NCBI GenBank assembly: GCA_013396755.1 | Contig: VWZF01003317.1 | Location: 722,203 to 786,202, forward strand | Origin: Sclerurus mexicanus | Lineage: Eukaryota; Chordata; Aves; Passeriformes; Furnariidae | Length of the DNA: 64,000 nt | Direction of reading: 5' to 3' | Translations under genes and position numbers: made by a program | Part shown: piece by piece, positions 38,001 through 51,000 of the stretch | How positions within the stretch are numbered: position 1 is the first letter of the stretch | Layout: each line of letters opens with the position of its first letter | Notes under the pieces: generated by a model | Database searches by the model: none | What the model was told of the DNA's origin: nothing | The model's input: the letters and a program-made list of their open reading frames with translations, nothing else

Positions 38001-39380
38001 TGCTCAATGGCCTCATTTTACAAACCACACCACAGGGTGTGAAAGTACGAGAAGTTCCAGCCTCTTGAGGTTTTCCAGGCAAAGTAAGCTGATAAGCCAA
38101 GCCAGCGTGGTTTTGGATCCCATGGAAAAGGTAGTGTTGCATGTCTCTTGCTTACTAGAAGGTAAACACAGTGGCCCTGGGTATATGCTCCGTGCTTATT
38201 GCTAGAATTCTCCCACACAGGCCAGTGTGAGTAACTCCCTGGATGGGCCTGACTTGTCTGCGGTCAGTGTCCCAAGAGGATCAGCAGTGTGTTCTGGGAC
38301 CTCTGTATAGTCTACATCTTGACATTTTCTTCTTTTTCCTCTTGTGTGTAATAAATAATTTTTAAGGAAGCTGTTGAGAAGGATGTGGAATGAGACTGAA
38401 AGCCCTCTGTCTTCCAGAAGCCCCCCCCCGCCCCAGAATGTGTAAATAGCAGTAAATATTTTTCATTGCAGTTGTCACACTTGGTTTAAGATCATGAAGG
38501 TGAAAGTCCATCGTAAACTTTCTGTGTTGCCCAAATAAGCTTCTTTGACCTTATGAAAACCAAATAAACACACAGTATTGTGGCCTTGGGGACAGGCCAG
38601 GAAAAAGTCAGTAAATGGAGCAATATCATCACCTTTCATGGAAGTGCAGATGATTGAAAGAAAAGTGTGTGCTGTCATATCAGGGAAACCCACTTAGTTT
38701 ATTTACTTACTCTCAGCTCCTGATTTTCATCCACCATGTTCTGGTTTTTTCTGGCTGTTACTTGTCAGCCAGGTGCTCAGAGAGCTTCCTTCTGAAAACC
38801 CTATATCTGGCTGCAGATAAATGTTGTGCTAGGGGAAGCTGGACCGTGAGCCAGGTTCTTTGTCCATCACTGTGGCATAGTTTCCTTGAACCACATGGGG
38901 TTAGCTAAGCAAAGAACTTGGTCCCAGCCATGTCTGGCTCATGTTATAGACATCTATTCCCTAGAAATAAACTGTGTATCTAGGTGTGTGCTGGGCTGTG
39001 CTTAGAATGGGGTTAGGAGCTGAGGTGGCTCCACGGGAACTCCTGGGAAAGCCTGGGGCAGAAAAGCTGCCCTATAAAATGAGGGGGCCGTTGGAAGTGT
39101 GATGACATGACTGCCCTTGAGTGTGGTCTTTGTGCACTACTGTCATAATGATGGTGGGGATCATGCCCAGCCTAGATTGCCTGTGTTAGCCCTAGCCTAG
39201 TTTAAACCTCACTGTTGTGTGGTAAATCTCCATCTTGGTGGTGTTTATTGTCACTGAAGCTTCTGGGTATAGCATGAGCTGGAAAGTGGTTTTGGTGTGA
39301 TACCCAGGCATGGCTGCTGCCTCTGGCAGAGCCATTTTCAAATTCGGGAGCTGGAATTACTGAAAGCAAAGCCAGGATAT
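26099..39380. other. Gene-free intergenic stretch
   Basis: Nothing coding can be supported; open frames reach 183 codons (35363-35914 -) without domains. The 28.95-29.29 kb segment is strongly pyrimidine-rich on the + strand, which explains its 123-codon open frame. A T/C-only tract lies near 31455-31510. A C run interrupted by G lies at 38423-38435. Confidence 0.5.
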
Positions 39381-39460
39381 GGCAGGGAGGCAGTGCTGGG
39401 CAGGGGGTGGCAGGGGCAGGGGATGGCAGGAGCAGGAGGCAGCAGCAGGCAGGGGAGCTG
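39381..39460 (+). repeat. GGCAGGGGCAGG-type minisatellite-like tract
   Basis: Degenerate iterations of GGCAGG, GGCAGGGG and GGAGCAGG over about 80 bases, with purines dominating one strand. It adjoins a CpG-richer segment on its right. Confidence 0.55.
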
Positions 39461-39599
39461 GGGAAGAGCTGCGAGCTGCTGCTGCCAGCTGCCAGTCCAG
39501 ACAGGCTGCAGCTGGGCTTATCCATTGCCAGCACTGGAAAAAAGAAGGGCAAAATAATGCTCCTGGGATTCCCATGAAAAAGGCGAGGGAATGTGTGGA

Positions 39600-39920
39600 G
39601 GGCTGAGGTCTGTGCAGTGCAGGCTCTGTGCTGGGATCCTCCCCCGGCCCTGGCCTGGCCGTGCCCCCCAGCCCGGGGGGAGCGCAGACCCGGCGGTTCT
39701 AGGAATAGCTCGGACCGAGTCAGCAGCACCAGTTCTGGGAACTGCGGCCCCAGACCCTGCGGGACGCTTCAGGGAATTCTCCCTGCCATTCCAAGGATGG
39801 CAAAAGAGCTCGTCCAGTGACCTGGGGCTCCCCAGCGGCCGGGGGCAAAAGTTTGGAGCCGCGCCACAGCGCTGGGAAGGTTACCAGAGACGCAAGGGCC
39901 TGGAGATTTATGCCCCGGTC
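39600..39920. promoter_or_regulatory. Small CpG-rich patch without an assigned gene
   Basis: By hand count there are roughly 19 CpG in about 320 bases, well above neighbouring sequence, including GCCCGGGGGGAGCGC and CCGCGCC. It contains part of a 147-codon + strand open frame (39591-40034), probably open because GC-rich sequence has few stops. It could be a weak promoter, an enhancer, or a drift hotspot. Confidence 0.25.
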
Positions 39921-42900
39921 AGATCTGTACTACAGAATGTTGTTTGGCTTCTTGAGGGAGACAGAGAAAGAATTTGCTACACGAGAGATAGCAGTAGTGA
40001 CCACAGGAATTTAGAAAAGGGATATGGAGTTTAAAGGTCAAAATTTCCCGCCATCAGTCATGATCCCCATGGTAGGAGCTGGAGAGGGTGCCAGGAACTC
40101 AGGCAGAGATCTGGGGACCCTGAAACCTCCCAGAACCACATGACCTCGAATGGATGAAAAAGATACAGCAGATGGAGCGCCCGTGCCTGGTGCTGCTGTC
40201 CCACACTTCTGCTTCCTGGGGTCCTGGCTGTCATCAGTCCTTTGCTTGTGCATGTTCCCTCATTCCAGGAGACGATGGGAACTTTTCTCCCAAGCCCTGC
40301 AGAGCTTCTAAGGAAAATACTCAGCATGACACTGACAAATTAATGTTTTTCTTACTGCCCACTTACAAGTTAAAATTATTTCACATGCTTCTGGCAGCTT
40401 GAGAGGAGCAAATTTCTCACAGCACTTGGCTTTAAACACATCTTCTACATGCAGTTACTGAATTGCTCTGGGTCAACTTCAAATTAGCAGAGAACAGAGG
40501 AAGTGTTTAAGCTGGATATTGGCTTCCAAGGTGCTTTTCTAAGTCACTGTAGCCATGCAGACAGTGCCTGCCTTTTCAGGTTTTGGGTAGCGCACACGTG
40601 GAAGGGTCGCTCGCTGGGAGAGGTGGGCAAACCCATGGCAGGTTGTTCAAAGACAGGAGGCAAGGAGATGAGGCCAGACCAGATGAGTCCCTTAGGCTTT
40701 GGCATCATCAATGCCATGAATTTTACTGGGATTTTATCATTCTGCACACTATTTCCAGTCTAGTCCTGTGAACTCGGTTCCAGCTCTGAGCCCGAATTTT
40801 GCTGCTCTTTTTTGACTGGAGCTGACAGCCGCGGCTCTGTCATGCTGTGCTCCAGCCAGCAGATGCATTATCTTCTAGGGCTGTTTGCATCAGCTTTCCC
40901 CTAGACACTGTACCAGATTGCTTCTTTGCTTTTACATTTAATGCCTTTCTCGGGTACTGCTCAGCCCCCAAACCTCTTTCCCCCCATGTATTTATTGTAA
41001 TTCTGCTTCTGCTGTTCAATCAGGCTTTCTGATACTGCTTTTGAGCCTTTCCTCCTCTTCATTTTTTGTTATTTCCTCTGTATTTTTCCACTGTGGAGAA
41101 ACTTTCATAAAATGAGAGCCAGCAGAGTCTCTTCAGCTCACATATGCCCTTGGTTTGGGAAGAAGCATATGCTTGCGTTTGTGGGGGAGGCAGCTGTTCT
41201 TGCTCTTCATGTAAAAGACCTTAATGGATTCACAGGATTGTGCTGCTGGAGTAGCTCTTGCATCAAAGCCATAGCAACTTCCTTGTTGCCTTTCATTTTC
41301 TTAGTCTGTTAGATGTGTTTGGTTTCTATGAACAACCAATTAAAATGCAGAAGAGTAGCTCTTTATTAGGGTTTCATTAACATTTAATTTGCTTTTTAGT
41401 TTTTGTTAGGAGATCGGGCAGCTTAGCTGTTTCCTAGAAAGATAACAAAAGGGTTGCGGTGCTGTCCTTGGGTAATCTCCCCCTGATAACTTCATGTGCT
41501 CTGTGGGGAGGTGGGCAGGGACCCCCTGCCATCAGGGGTACGTGGAAGGGAGGCACAGTGGGGTGTTCACCAGAGCTTGGGAGTCTGCTGGGCCCACAGG
41601 CAGGAGCAGCTCTGTTGGCTGCTCTCAGAGCACCCTCCCTGCCCGTGGTCTGGAGGGGCCCTGCTCGCTCCTTCCTCACCTGGAAGCATCTGAAATCCTG
41701 AACTCAGGCCCTCCAGTCCACCCTCCCTCAGCCCCTCTCCCTGTGCACGATGCTTCCTTCCTGCTGTGCTTTTGTTCCACAGGGGTGAGTGCTGGGTGGA
41801 GGCGATTCCTTATCACAGCTGCTTCCTGTCCCCTCGCTTTTTGCTGGGGTGAGGTTGATGAGGCACTGTTGAAGGAGAAAGCACACTCTGAGCAGCTGTC
41901 TTTCAAAGACTGCCTGTGGACTCTTCAGCTGGAGTCTTCCTTTTCCCCCCTAACAGTTGCAGTTCCTTTCTGGTTACTTTTCAAGTCCTTGAGGAACTGG
42001 GAGAGCGATAAATTTGGGTTGTCTGTAGATGCTCTGCTCTAATGGGGTTATTTCCAGGCCTTTCAGGGCATCTTCCTTGTGCCTGAATGTAGCTAAAACA
42101 GCATAAGTAGCTTTTCCTTCATGTCTCCATCTTTCCCATTGTTCACCAAGTATTCTTTTGGACACCTTGGTTGTGTGATTTGTTGCTTTGCTGTAACAAA
42201 GAGACAGAGGGAGCAGAGAGAAGCTAAGAAATTCTATACCAAGTTGAAAACAAAAGGAATCTCTATTTCTTCTTTCCTCTTCCCTTCTGCAATTTGCATA
42301 AATAGGTGCAGGTGCCTCATGTCATTATTCCCTCAGTTATAAACTGCTGCTTACGTGGGTAGAACCTGCATTTCAGCTGTTACTGACTGCCAAGAAAGGG
42401 GGGGAGGTTTGATGACAGAAACTTCTTGCTGCCATTGCAGATCAGTGGTGGAGTAGTAGAGCAATTATGTTTGTGAAGTCTTGTGGGATTTATATCCACC
42501 CTTTGTTGCGTTTTCTTTCCTTCTAGCAAAGGTTTGCTTTGAAGTTTGCACATAACTCGTTTGTTAAGTGCGTCTCTGAAGGGTGAAACAAGTCTCAACT
42601 TTTCCAGCTGTTTGCTTTCAAACAAGCTGTGCGATGATTCCTCAAAGGAGCTGTCAAGGAGTTAAGTTTTTATGAATTTGTTACCTAATCTGAAGGATAA
42701 GAAATATTCAGCTTGCTTTTCCTAGGGAGAACTGGTATCCTAAAGAGAACAGATCCTACTACTCCCTAAACACACAGATTTATAGTTATAATGCTTCCAT
42801 TGTCCTGTCAGAGAACCCCCGTTCTTTCACACATTAAATGCACTGGTGGTTCCTGCCCGAGTAAGTTTCCTTGCGAGTGGTGAGCAATGCCTGGGATTGG

Positions 42901-45900
42901 GAATCTGAGAATTGCTGCATCTCCTGCAGTTTGGGCTGGCTACCCGTGGCCCTTTGGCTAACTGCATTGTGCCACATGGCATTTTGGCTCCTAGAGTAAA
43001 GGCAGCTTTTGCCCTTCCTCCTCTGGGGTGTTCTCTGTGCCACACAGCATGCCAAGAGTTGCAGTGGAAAATCCCACTTGCTGGACTCCATGAAGCTGCA
43101 GGCTGACAGCAGGGACTGGCACACCAGGGAGCATGGAGCAGCTGGAGCAGAGTGGGAATAGTTGCAGTGTAATGTTTAAACACTGTCCTGGCCTCTCTGT
43201 GGTGTCCTAAGAAGGGTGCAGAAGGCATGAGACTCTGTGCCTCGTCAGCCAGGGCAGACATCTGTGCACCCTGACATTTGTGCTGTCATTGAAAGAGGCT
43301 TTTCCCTATGAACTGGCTCCCGGGTGAGGTGTAGGGAAAGCCTGGGCAGATTTCTTGCTCAGCAATGGATAGGAAGCTTCCAAAGGTATTCAAAGCACCA
43401 TATGGCTGCAATGTGATCTAGTGCCAGTGTATTAATTCCCTCTGGATACTGCGTCTCTCTCCCTATTTGTTTGCCTTCCCACTTGTTAGTCTCATGAAAC
43501 CAGAGAATAAACTGTCTGGGAGAAGGCTGGAAGAACAGAGACAGGTGAAAGGTTTAGGAACAACACAATTTCCTGGAATAAGATGTTAGCAGTTGTCTTT
43601 ATTGGTGCTTCTCAGTCCCAAGGGGATGTTTAAGCAGCTCGAAAGCTGTGCAAACCATCTGTGATAACAGTAAATCCAGTGCAGAGGCTGATCCCCCCAC
43701 TGTTGCAGCCCTCACTGACCCCACACCTGGAAACAATGAGCCTCTACAGCTGCCTGGGTGCAAACGGGGAGTGTTTGCATGATTTGCTCCCCACCAGCAA
43801 TGCCTCAGTTTGGCAGGAGGACCCAGTGGTGCTCCTGGAGCAGGAGAGCACACACTTGGGGCTGGATAACCTGCTGTGGTGAGAACATCTGCACTGGGCT
43901 CTCCTTCCCTGCGCCTGGGTCTTCCTGGGGAGAGCAGCCACATCTACACTCGGCTGTTTGTGGGGTTTCCTGCTCAGGTAGGAACTTGAAAATACTGTTT
44001 TGTAGCTGGAGGAATTTTTAACTAGAATTCATGAATCTGGCAGCTACACAAGACTTCGTGTGAGTTTACTCCCATAAACAGAAGGTGTCGGTTCATCCTT
44101 CAAGTTGATGATTATCTGCCTTTCAGGTGTACCTGAGCCCTTCACTTTGCACAGAACTGGAGGTCCTCTCTCCAGGTGGGAGGGATGTGCACTTACGGTC
44201 AGAGAGCCCAAGACAGCATAATGTAAAAGTGAGCAGTAATGTTTGCATCCTGTCTAGCCTACGTAGGTGGATAAAATGCTTCACCTCCCTAAATTCATTG
44301 TGAATGCTTCCTGACTTAGGATTCCAATCTTTAGTTTGGAGGTGCTGCCTAGTAGTGAATTGCTTTGTTTTGTGGGATGGAGATCTATGGAGTAATTCTT
44401 ATATAACCTTCAGCAACTTGAGCATCAATATGTGGATTAAGGATAAATTCTAGCTATGATAAAACTAAACCCATGCCGAATTTAGCACATTTTCATAAAG
44501 GCTTTAGAAAATCTCAGGTGAAAAATCTGTAGAGGGCCAGTTGCTATAAATAACTGTGGTTTGGGGTCCTCTTGTGTGAGGGGATGTACCCCTGGGATGT
44601 ACACTTCAGGTAATCAAAGTATGACTGTCCCAGCCTCGCAGTGCTCTCTTCACAACATCGGGAATCATTCCAGAAGCTGAGTGCAGCAGGAAGATGGGTT
44701 GCTTTGGCAGTTGCTACAGTACAGAGAGGGCCACTGGAGCTCTACAAATACAGAGTGTGTGCTTGGTGTCCTTGGCCTTCCACCACTTTGGTGTGCTAAT
44801 CACCGGGGATGGGTTTGCATAGTGAGCAGCAATTCCTGTCACGGGGTGAATTCTGAGTCGATTTTTGCCCCACAGCTCACACTTTGTGGAACTGCCATCT
44901 TTCCTCTTCTCTAGGCATGGGTCCCCAAACAGTCCCCCTGGTCAGGTGTAAGGTGCAGTTCAGGCGTGGGTCTTACCTCCCTTCCAGACTCCAGGGAAAG
45001 TTCATCGTCAGCTTGGTGTGCTTCCCTAAACAATATTTCCAGCTGATCCATCTTGCTCTCTGCGTTTTTGTGTTTCACAGAATTTACTCGTAGAGCAAAG
45101 CAGTGGGTGTTGGTCTGGGTTTTTTTTCCTTCTTTCTTTTTCCTTTGTAATAAAGCAATAAAACATGTTCAATTAGCTTCCTTAGAAATCTCTCCCTCGC
45201 TGTGCTGATTGGGCATGTGGCAGAGGAGGGACTGTGTCAGCATGGCTCAGTTCCTGGAAGAGCTGAAGTGCAGTGAAAATGACCCCAGGGAGCAATGGGC
45301 TTTCCACAGAAACCTGACAGTCGGGGGGAGGAGGGCTGACTGAGCCTGGATGGCTTTAAGAGCTCATTTAGTTTCCTTTCTGCAGCCTGACAGAGCAAGG
45401 GAGGGAGTGACAGTGCTGCACGCAGCTTCAATCACATCAGTAGGGTATTAATGCTTTCTGCAGCCTGGTGAAGGCACTGGGCTGTCCTGTGGTGTTTTGT
45501 GGGCCCCAGGGCACTCTGAGGGTACTGTCAGCATCCTTCTCATTTCTGGAGACCCAAAAGCTCAGTAGATAATTTGTCCACTCCTACCTTACACTACAGA
45601 TTTCTATTTCTCTATCATATTCCCATTTTTATCATGTTTTCCTTTACCTTTCACTATTTTACTTGCACTGTTCTTGCCTCTCTACTTTTAAAGGAACAAA
45701 CACGAATTACAAACTTCATGGCTGCAATTTGGTCTTTTCCTGGCTTGCACTTCTGGGCTGGGCTGGTGACAGGGCCTGGACACATCTTTTTTTGCATCAC
45801 TGTCATCCCATAGGTGTTCTAGTATTTACAGAATCACTTGCATCTTCTTTTATCTGGACCAAATACCTGTTGCCTAGGGTCTGAGGGCAGCCAGGGAAGA

Positions 45901-47339
45901 AGGGGAAAATACCACCTCAGTCTGTGTAGCAGAGGCCTAAGGGAGTTAATGTTAGATGGAAAATCCGGCTGTGCTACAGTCTGGAAATAAGAGAGCAGTG
46001 GAAAGATCTGGAAGTTTCTTTCCACACCAGCTTGCTTTCAGTGCTGAGCCGTGTCCTGTGGCTGCAGCCTGAGGTGTGAGCCAGCAGGGGAAGGTGCTCC
46101 TGCCTGGGTGCAGTGCAGGAAAACACCGGCTTTGCAGGAGAGCAGTCCTGGTGCTGCAAACCTTTGGAACCTCCGGCTTCAGCTGCCCTGAGCTCAGGAG
46201 CTGCTCTTTGTCAGCAAGTCAGAGCACTTTATCAGGAGGCAGCACTAAGTTAGCATGTGGATTTACAGTGCTTGTGCTCTCTGTGCACTCCGTGTCTTCC
46301 CACAGGTCGGTTTTATGCTACTCACCAAAATTAATTACCTTGTGTCTGAATCTGAGACCAGCACTTGGGGCTTGGGGTGCTCTGAGGTGCGGGGTTATGC
46401 TGCCCTCCTGCAGGTCTGCTGGGCTCTCAGCAGGACAAACCCCTGCCCTGAGGAGTTATCCACTCAGGATTGGTTCCCACTCCTGCGGGGCAGAGTGAGC
46501 ATCGCTGCAGACTGCGGGAGCCACCGGCACTAAGACCTAAAGGTTCCCTGCCTGCACAGGTGGCCCTGCCGAGGTTATGTAGAAGAAAGAGAGAGAGAGA
46601 TGTGCTGCTGCACACGTTGTGCTTGATCCATGGATGGATCCTGCTCAGCTAGCACCAAATACAGCCCTGCTTCTTGGCTAGTGAAAAGTCAGAAAGGACT
46701 CTGCTTTGGTTTCCCACCCCAGGAACACGAGTTTGTCCCACTCCATTCCCGCATCAAAGCCTTTTGTTAGGCTGTCTGCAGCCACTGCTGCACGGACTGG
46801 GTGTGAGTGCCCTTCGCCACACTCTTGGGCGACACAGCTGGGAGCTGCCCCAGGTTTCCCACACTATGGGAGGGAAATCACTTCCCAAGTGTTCTTCATA
46901 CATCACGAAATATTAGTGTGCCGTAAGGAAGAGGAAAAAAATACTTTCCCAATCAGAGGAGGTTGAATACAAATTAAAAATTATTTTTTACAAGCTCCTG
47001 TGGTCTGCTTTGGAGACCCAGAAAAATATAAGGATAGTACCTATGTGAATATATATGTGTATATATATATAAAAATAAGTCTAATACTCATAACAAAATA
47101 ATTTGTCATTTAGCAGCACAGGGGAATGAAACTAATCAGATACAGTGTGTGAAGACAGCAGGAGGAAATGCTGTTTTGTAATTGGTTTCTTTCCAGGGAA
47201 ATCCTCCTAACCATCTTCTGTCAAGTAAGCACAGGGTGGAAGAGGTGTTTGTCACAAGAAGGGTGTAGCTGGCTGTAATGAGTAAGAGACTCCAACTTTC
47301 CACGCAAAGCTCATTAGTGAGGAGTCAGACCTGTTGAGG
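39921..47339. other. Gene-free intergenic stretch
   Basis: No exon or RNA gene was recognised. The largest open frame (182 codons at 41494-42042 +) has no domain. An AG dinucleotide run lies near 46588-46600 and an AT/GT microsatellite at 47049-47070. Between about 46.9 and 47.1 kb the sequence is very AT-rich, just before the CpG island. Confidence 0.5.
47049..47070. repeat. AT-rich microsatellite
   Basis: An (AT)n run interrupted by GTGT, about 22 bases, inside an AT-rich segment. Confidence 0.85.
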
Positions 47340-48080
47340 TGCTCTCACGGTGCCGCTCCTGCTCCATCAGAGCGGGTTTTGGTGGTTCCTCCGTGGGGAT
47401 CTGCCCTGCTCCGCGGTGGGGACGGCGCTGTGCCAGCCAACACCGCGCCGGGGTTTGTGCCGGGGCAGCAGAGCACAGCGCGGGGGCCCTGCGGTGAGAG
47501 GGCAGTGGGAGAGGGAAGGGGCCGAGGGGAGACCTACATGGTGAGGAGCCCAGAGACGGCTCTGCTTCCCGAGCCTGCAGAGCCGGGAGGGGAAGTGTGG
47601 CGTTGGCCGCGCTGTGGGCAAGAGAAGTCACTTGTGCTTCCCCTCAGTGCCCTGCCGCTCCAGCGCACTTGTCTCTTCTCTGGCAGCACGGGGAAGAAGG
47701 GAGGCTGGGCCACTTAGGAATTGCTCTTGCTCAGATTTGAGACAGCATTGCAAGGGTCACCTTTGTACGGAATGACTTTGGGCCTGACTTGCCGTCTGTG
47801 GAGGTTGCTCGTGAGGGTCTGACCTCAGCGGAGGCGGCAGCGCGGGCAACCAACCCCATTCCTGCAGCGCTGCTGTGGGGCTTGTTTTGGAGCTGCCCCG
47901 TGTGAGGCTCTTCGGGCCTGGGTAGAGCCCGTTTGTTCTGTTCTGGCGCCGGGCGTTTTGCCCGCTCTCCGCAAAGGGCACGGCCGTGTCGCCACTGCCA
48001 GCCGGGCGCGTTTCCTGGGGCTCTGCGTGGGTCGAGAGGAGGGTTTAGCTTGGAGGAGCCATTCGGGGGGATTTGAGCTC
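47340..48080. promoter_or_regulatory. Orphan CpG island, candidate promoter of an unannotated transcript
   Basis: By hand count there are about 50 CpG in roughly 740 bases with G+C near 60 percent. The observed/expected ratio is about two thirds, which passes the usual island thresholds. It contains words such as CCGCGGTGGGGACGGCG and GCCGGGCGCG. In vertebrates, islands of this length usually mark a transcription start in some tissue, and in birds a lncRNA or an unassembled gene is possible. A donor-like GCG|GTGAGA lies at 47494 on the + strand. Overlapping open frames of 127 codons (+) and 138 codons (-) have no recognisable domain. It lies about 11 kb downstream of the CISH stop. Confidence 0.5.
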
Positions 48081-51000
48081 GCTTTGGTCCCCTGTGTCCC
48101 TCACCCAGGGGTTCTCCCCAGGCCACCCATGGGCAGCTCTTGCCCATGCATCACCATGTCTAAATGTGCTGATCAAACGTGAAATGCTCATCCTGTGTCA
48201 TCCCTGGGGATAAAGGAATGATTTGAACACATCCTCTGTTGATGGGTTGTTCAAAGGGTTTTCAGCAAGGTGCACAGAACTCCTCTGAGCCTACGACAGC
48301 ACTAGGAACGGCCTGGTGTAGGCAGAATAACTGGTCTGAGTGAACACAGCTACAGTCGGTCTGTTTTGAATTGGACACAGAAGAAATGACCCACTTTCCG
48401 CAGGGAGAGCTGTCCTTTGATAACAGAGGTTAAATTGTTTCTTGGTAACTGTGTGGGTTTTGAAGTGCCTTTAATACCCCAATTTGTCCTCAGCTGCTGC
48501 ATCTTGTGGCTGCCTTTGTGTGTCTCAAGGTCACCACTGATAATTCTGTATCACTCAGGTATTTTCTGATGATGTAGAAGCAGATCACCAGTAAGCGAGC
48601 AGAAAGGAAGAATGACATCAAAACTCCACCCATTCAGCCTCTTCTGCCACGTACCATGTAGGAGATGTACATTGAGTCCTTGTGTCCTCAGCCTTTTCCT
48701 TCCTACCTCTCCACTGGAGGTCATGCAGAGGACACACAAAGCCCCAGCATGTCTCTGCAAAACAAAAAGAGGAACCAAAGAGGAAACCTCCTTTATTTGC
48801 CAGTTTTCCGTAGGTTCCCTGAACATGCACAGAGTTCAAATGGGAAAGGAGGAGAAAAAGAGGACAAAAATGAAATGTTGCTGAGGTTCAGAGATTTAAA
48901 AAATCAATTTAAAAAAAAAATACCCAGAGACTTTTCAGTGCAGATTGTCAATGTCTGTACGATTTTACTGTACTAGTACCCGTTGCTTTAACTATTTACA
49001 GGTTAGCTTGTACCCTTGTGCCATGGTCCTTTTTCCCTTGTTGCTGTTGGAAAGTATCCCAGCCATGGTTCTTTCAGGACAGGGGTCAAGTTGAGAGGTT
49101 TGTGTCCATGGAGCAGGACTTCAGAACACATAGCATGTTGATTTTTAATCATCCTGAATCATCCTGGCATATGTACTGATCCCGAGGTTTAAAACTGGGG
49201 CTGGGGGATGAAGCTGAAGAGAGTCTGTGTGAACAGTCTGTACTCACTGGCATCTTCACACAGGGAGAGTTTTGGGGATGTCTCCCACAGTAAGGAGCTG
49301 GGCTCTTTCTGTGGCAGTGGTTCCAGCTGGCAGGAATGCCTAATGGCAGAGTGGCTGAAGGGCCCGGGTTTTCTCCTTTTCCTTTGGTTGACAGCATTAC
49401 GTATAAATCTCATTTGACTTCTCTGCCTGTGCATCAAAAAGCCATCTCTGCAAGGCAAAAGATACATGGAAAATCCATGTTCCCTGACATAATTTGAAGT
49501 GTTTCCTTTGGTAGGCTTTAATAATCAGCTGCCTCCAGAACAGAACTAATCGCATCAGCCTTAGGAAAGCTTGAGGGAAAGGGTAAAAAAATAATTCCTT
49601 TATACTTTGGTTTCCTGTGACGTCATCATTTTAAGTGCGCGCCTTAGAAAGCAAACACACTGGGATAGCCCTGGAGTATTTATATTTCTGTAGTTGGTCA
49701 AGGTAAAGCCCATGAGGAGTGTGACCTCAGCCAGCTACCCTCCCCAGTGTGTGCTGGGCTGTTCCATGAGACAGCAGCCTGCCTGGAATCACCAGCGTCC
49801 CTAACACGTTCCCTTTTCATTAAGCCATTAGTTTTGTCAATAACTGAGACTCCTGGGAGCTTTCTGTTTCTGCTCCAGTAGGAACTGGTTATGCTAGTTA
49901 TAGGGATCACTATAGGATATATAGCATTTCCTGTAAGCCTTTGGGGTTTTAACTCCACTTAAGTAATAGGCTGAAGAGGGATGCTGGCTGCTACTGCTGA
50001 GGATATGGGAGGAGATAATTAAAAAACAGCTTCTTTGACAGGTTCCTATTTCCATTAACCCAAGCGTTAAGAAGAAAATGTTTCTTTTGGCTCGCACAAT
50101 AAAGATTGTCCTTGGTTTTTGACAGGAGTATTGCTCTTCCATCAGCTAATTCTTCTAAGAAGAACTGAGACAAAGGAGGTGATTATTGGAGTAGTAATAG
50201 GCCAAAAGGCAAATACAAAATAAGCTGCAAAATTAACATGCAAAATCCTGCTTGTTGCCTCCTGCATAAGCAGGATAGGATATTATTATTTTGATTAGTC
50301 AAGTAGGTCTGGAGTGATAACTTGTGTCAGGGTTGTGTTACAGAGGGAACTTTCCTGAACCCACCTCTCTTCCCATCCAAGACTGGAGTATTTCCACTTG
50401 GGTAGCTGTGCTGGACCGTCCCGTTGGAACCATGATTTGTATGCAGCAGTCATATCAACATGATGATCTCTGTCAAAATCTGCCAATGCACTTCTCTGTT
50501 AAGAACCAGCAGAAGCCAGCATGTGACATCTCCACTTGCCGCACAAGTGCACGTCACGCTGTCACTTGACTCTAGCACAGGTTATTTTGTTTTCAGTTGC
50601 GTGCCTGATTTGTTCTGGCTTGTGTAGTGAAGTTTCATCTTTCAGGCAAGACACGCTGTGCTACACAGCCAGGCAGGAGAGAGCTAAGGGATGTGAAAAC
50701 TAAGAGCCTTCGGGTACCTTCTTCACGTGGCCCTTCCAAACAGGAGGGTCCTGCATACTCGGGAGTGTGAGGATCAGACTCCTCCCTGCCTGACACGAGT
50801 GGTGACGAGGCACAGGGCAATTCTTCCCTTAACCCAGAGCCAGGCTGGAAGTTATATGCACCCTTGGGGTGCCTGAGTGTGGATGAAGAGAGATAACTGG
50901 AGGAGTAACAGGGAGCTGTAGGAGCAGCGTACCAGTCCAGTTTGTGTCATCCAAGGGGTCTGCACTGGGAGTGGAGAGTGCAGCTGTTCCCTATGTCACA

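Noticed and set aside
39591..40034. 147-codon + strand open frame in GC-rich DNA
   Set aside because: The CpG patch depletes stops. No recognisable domain and no plausible splice context.
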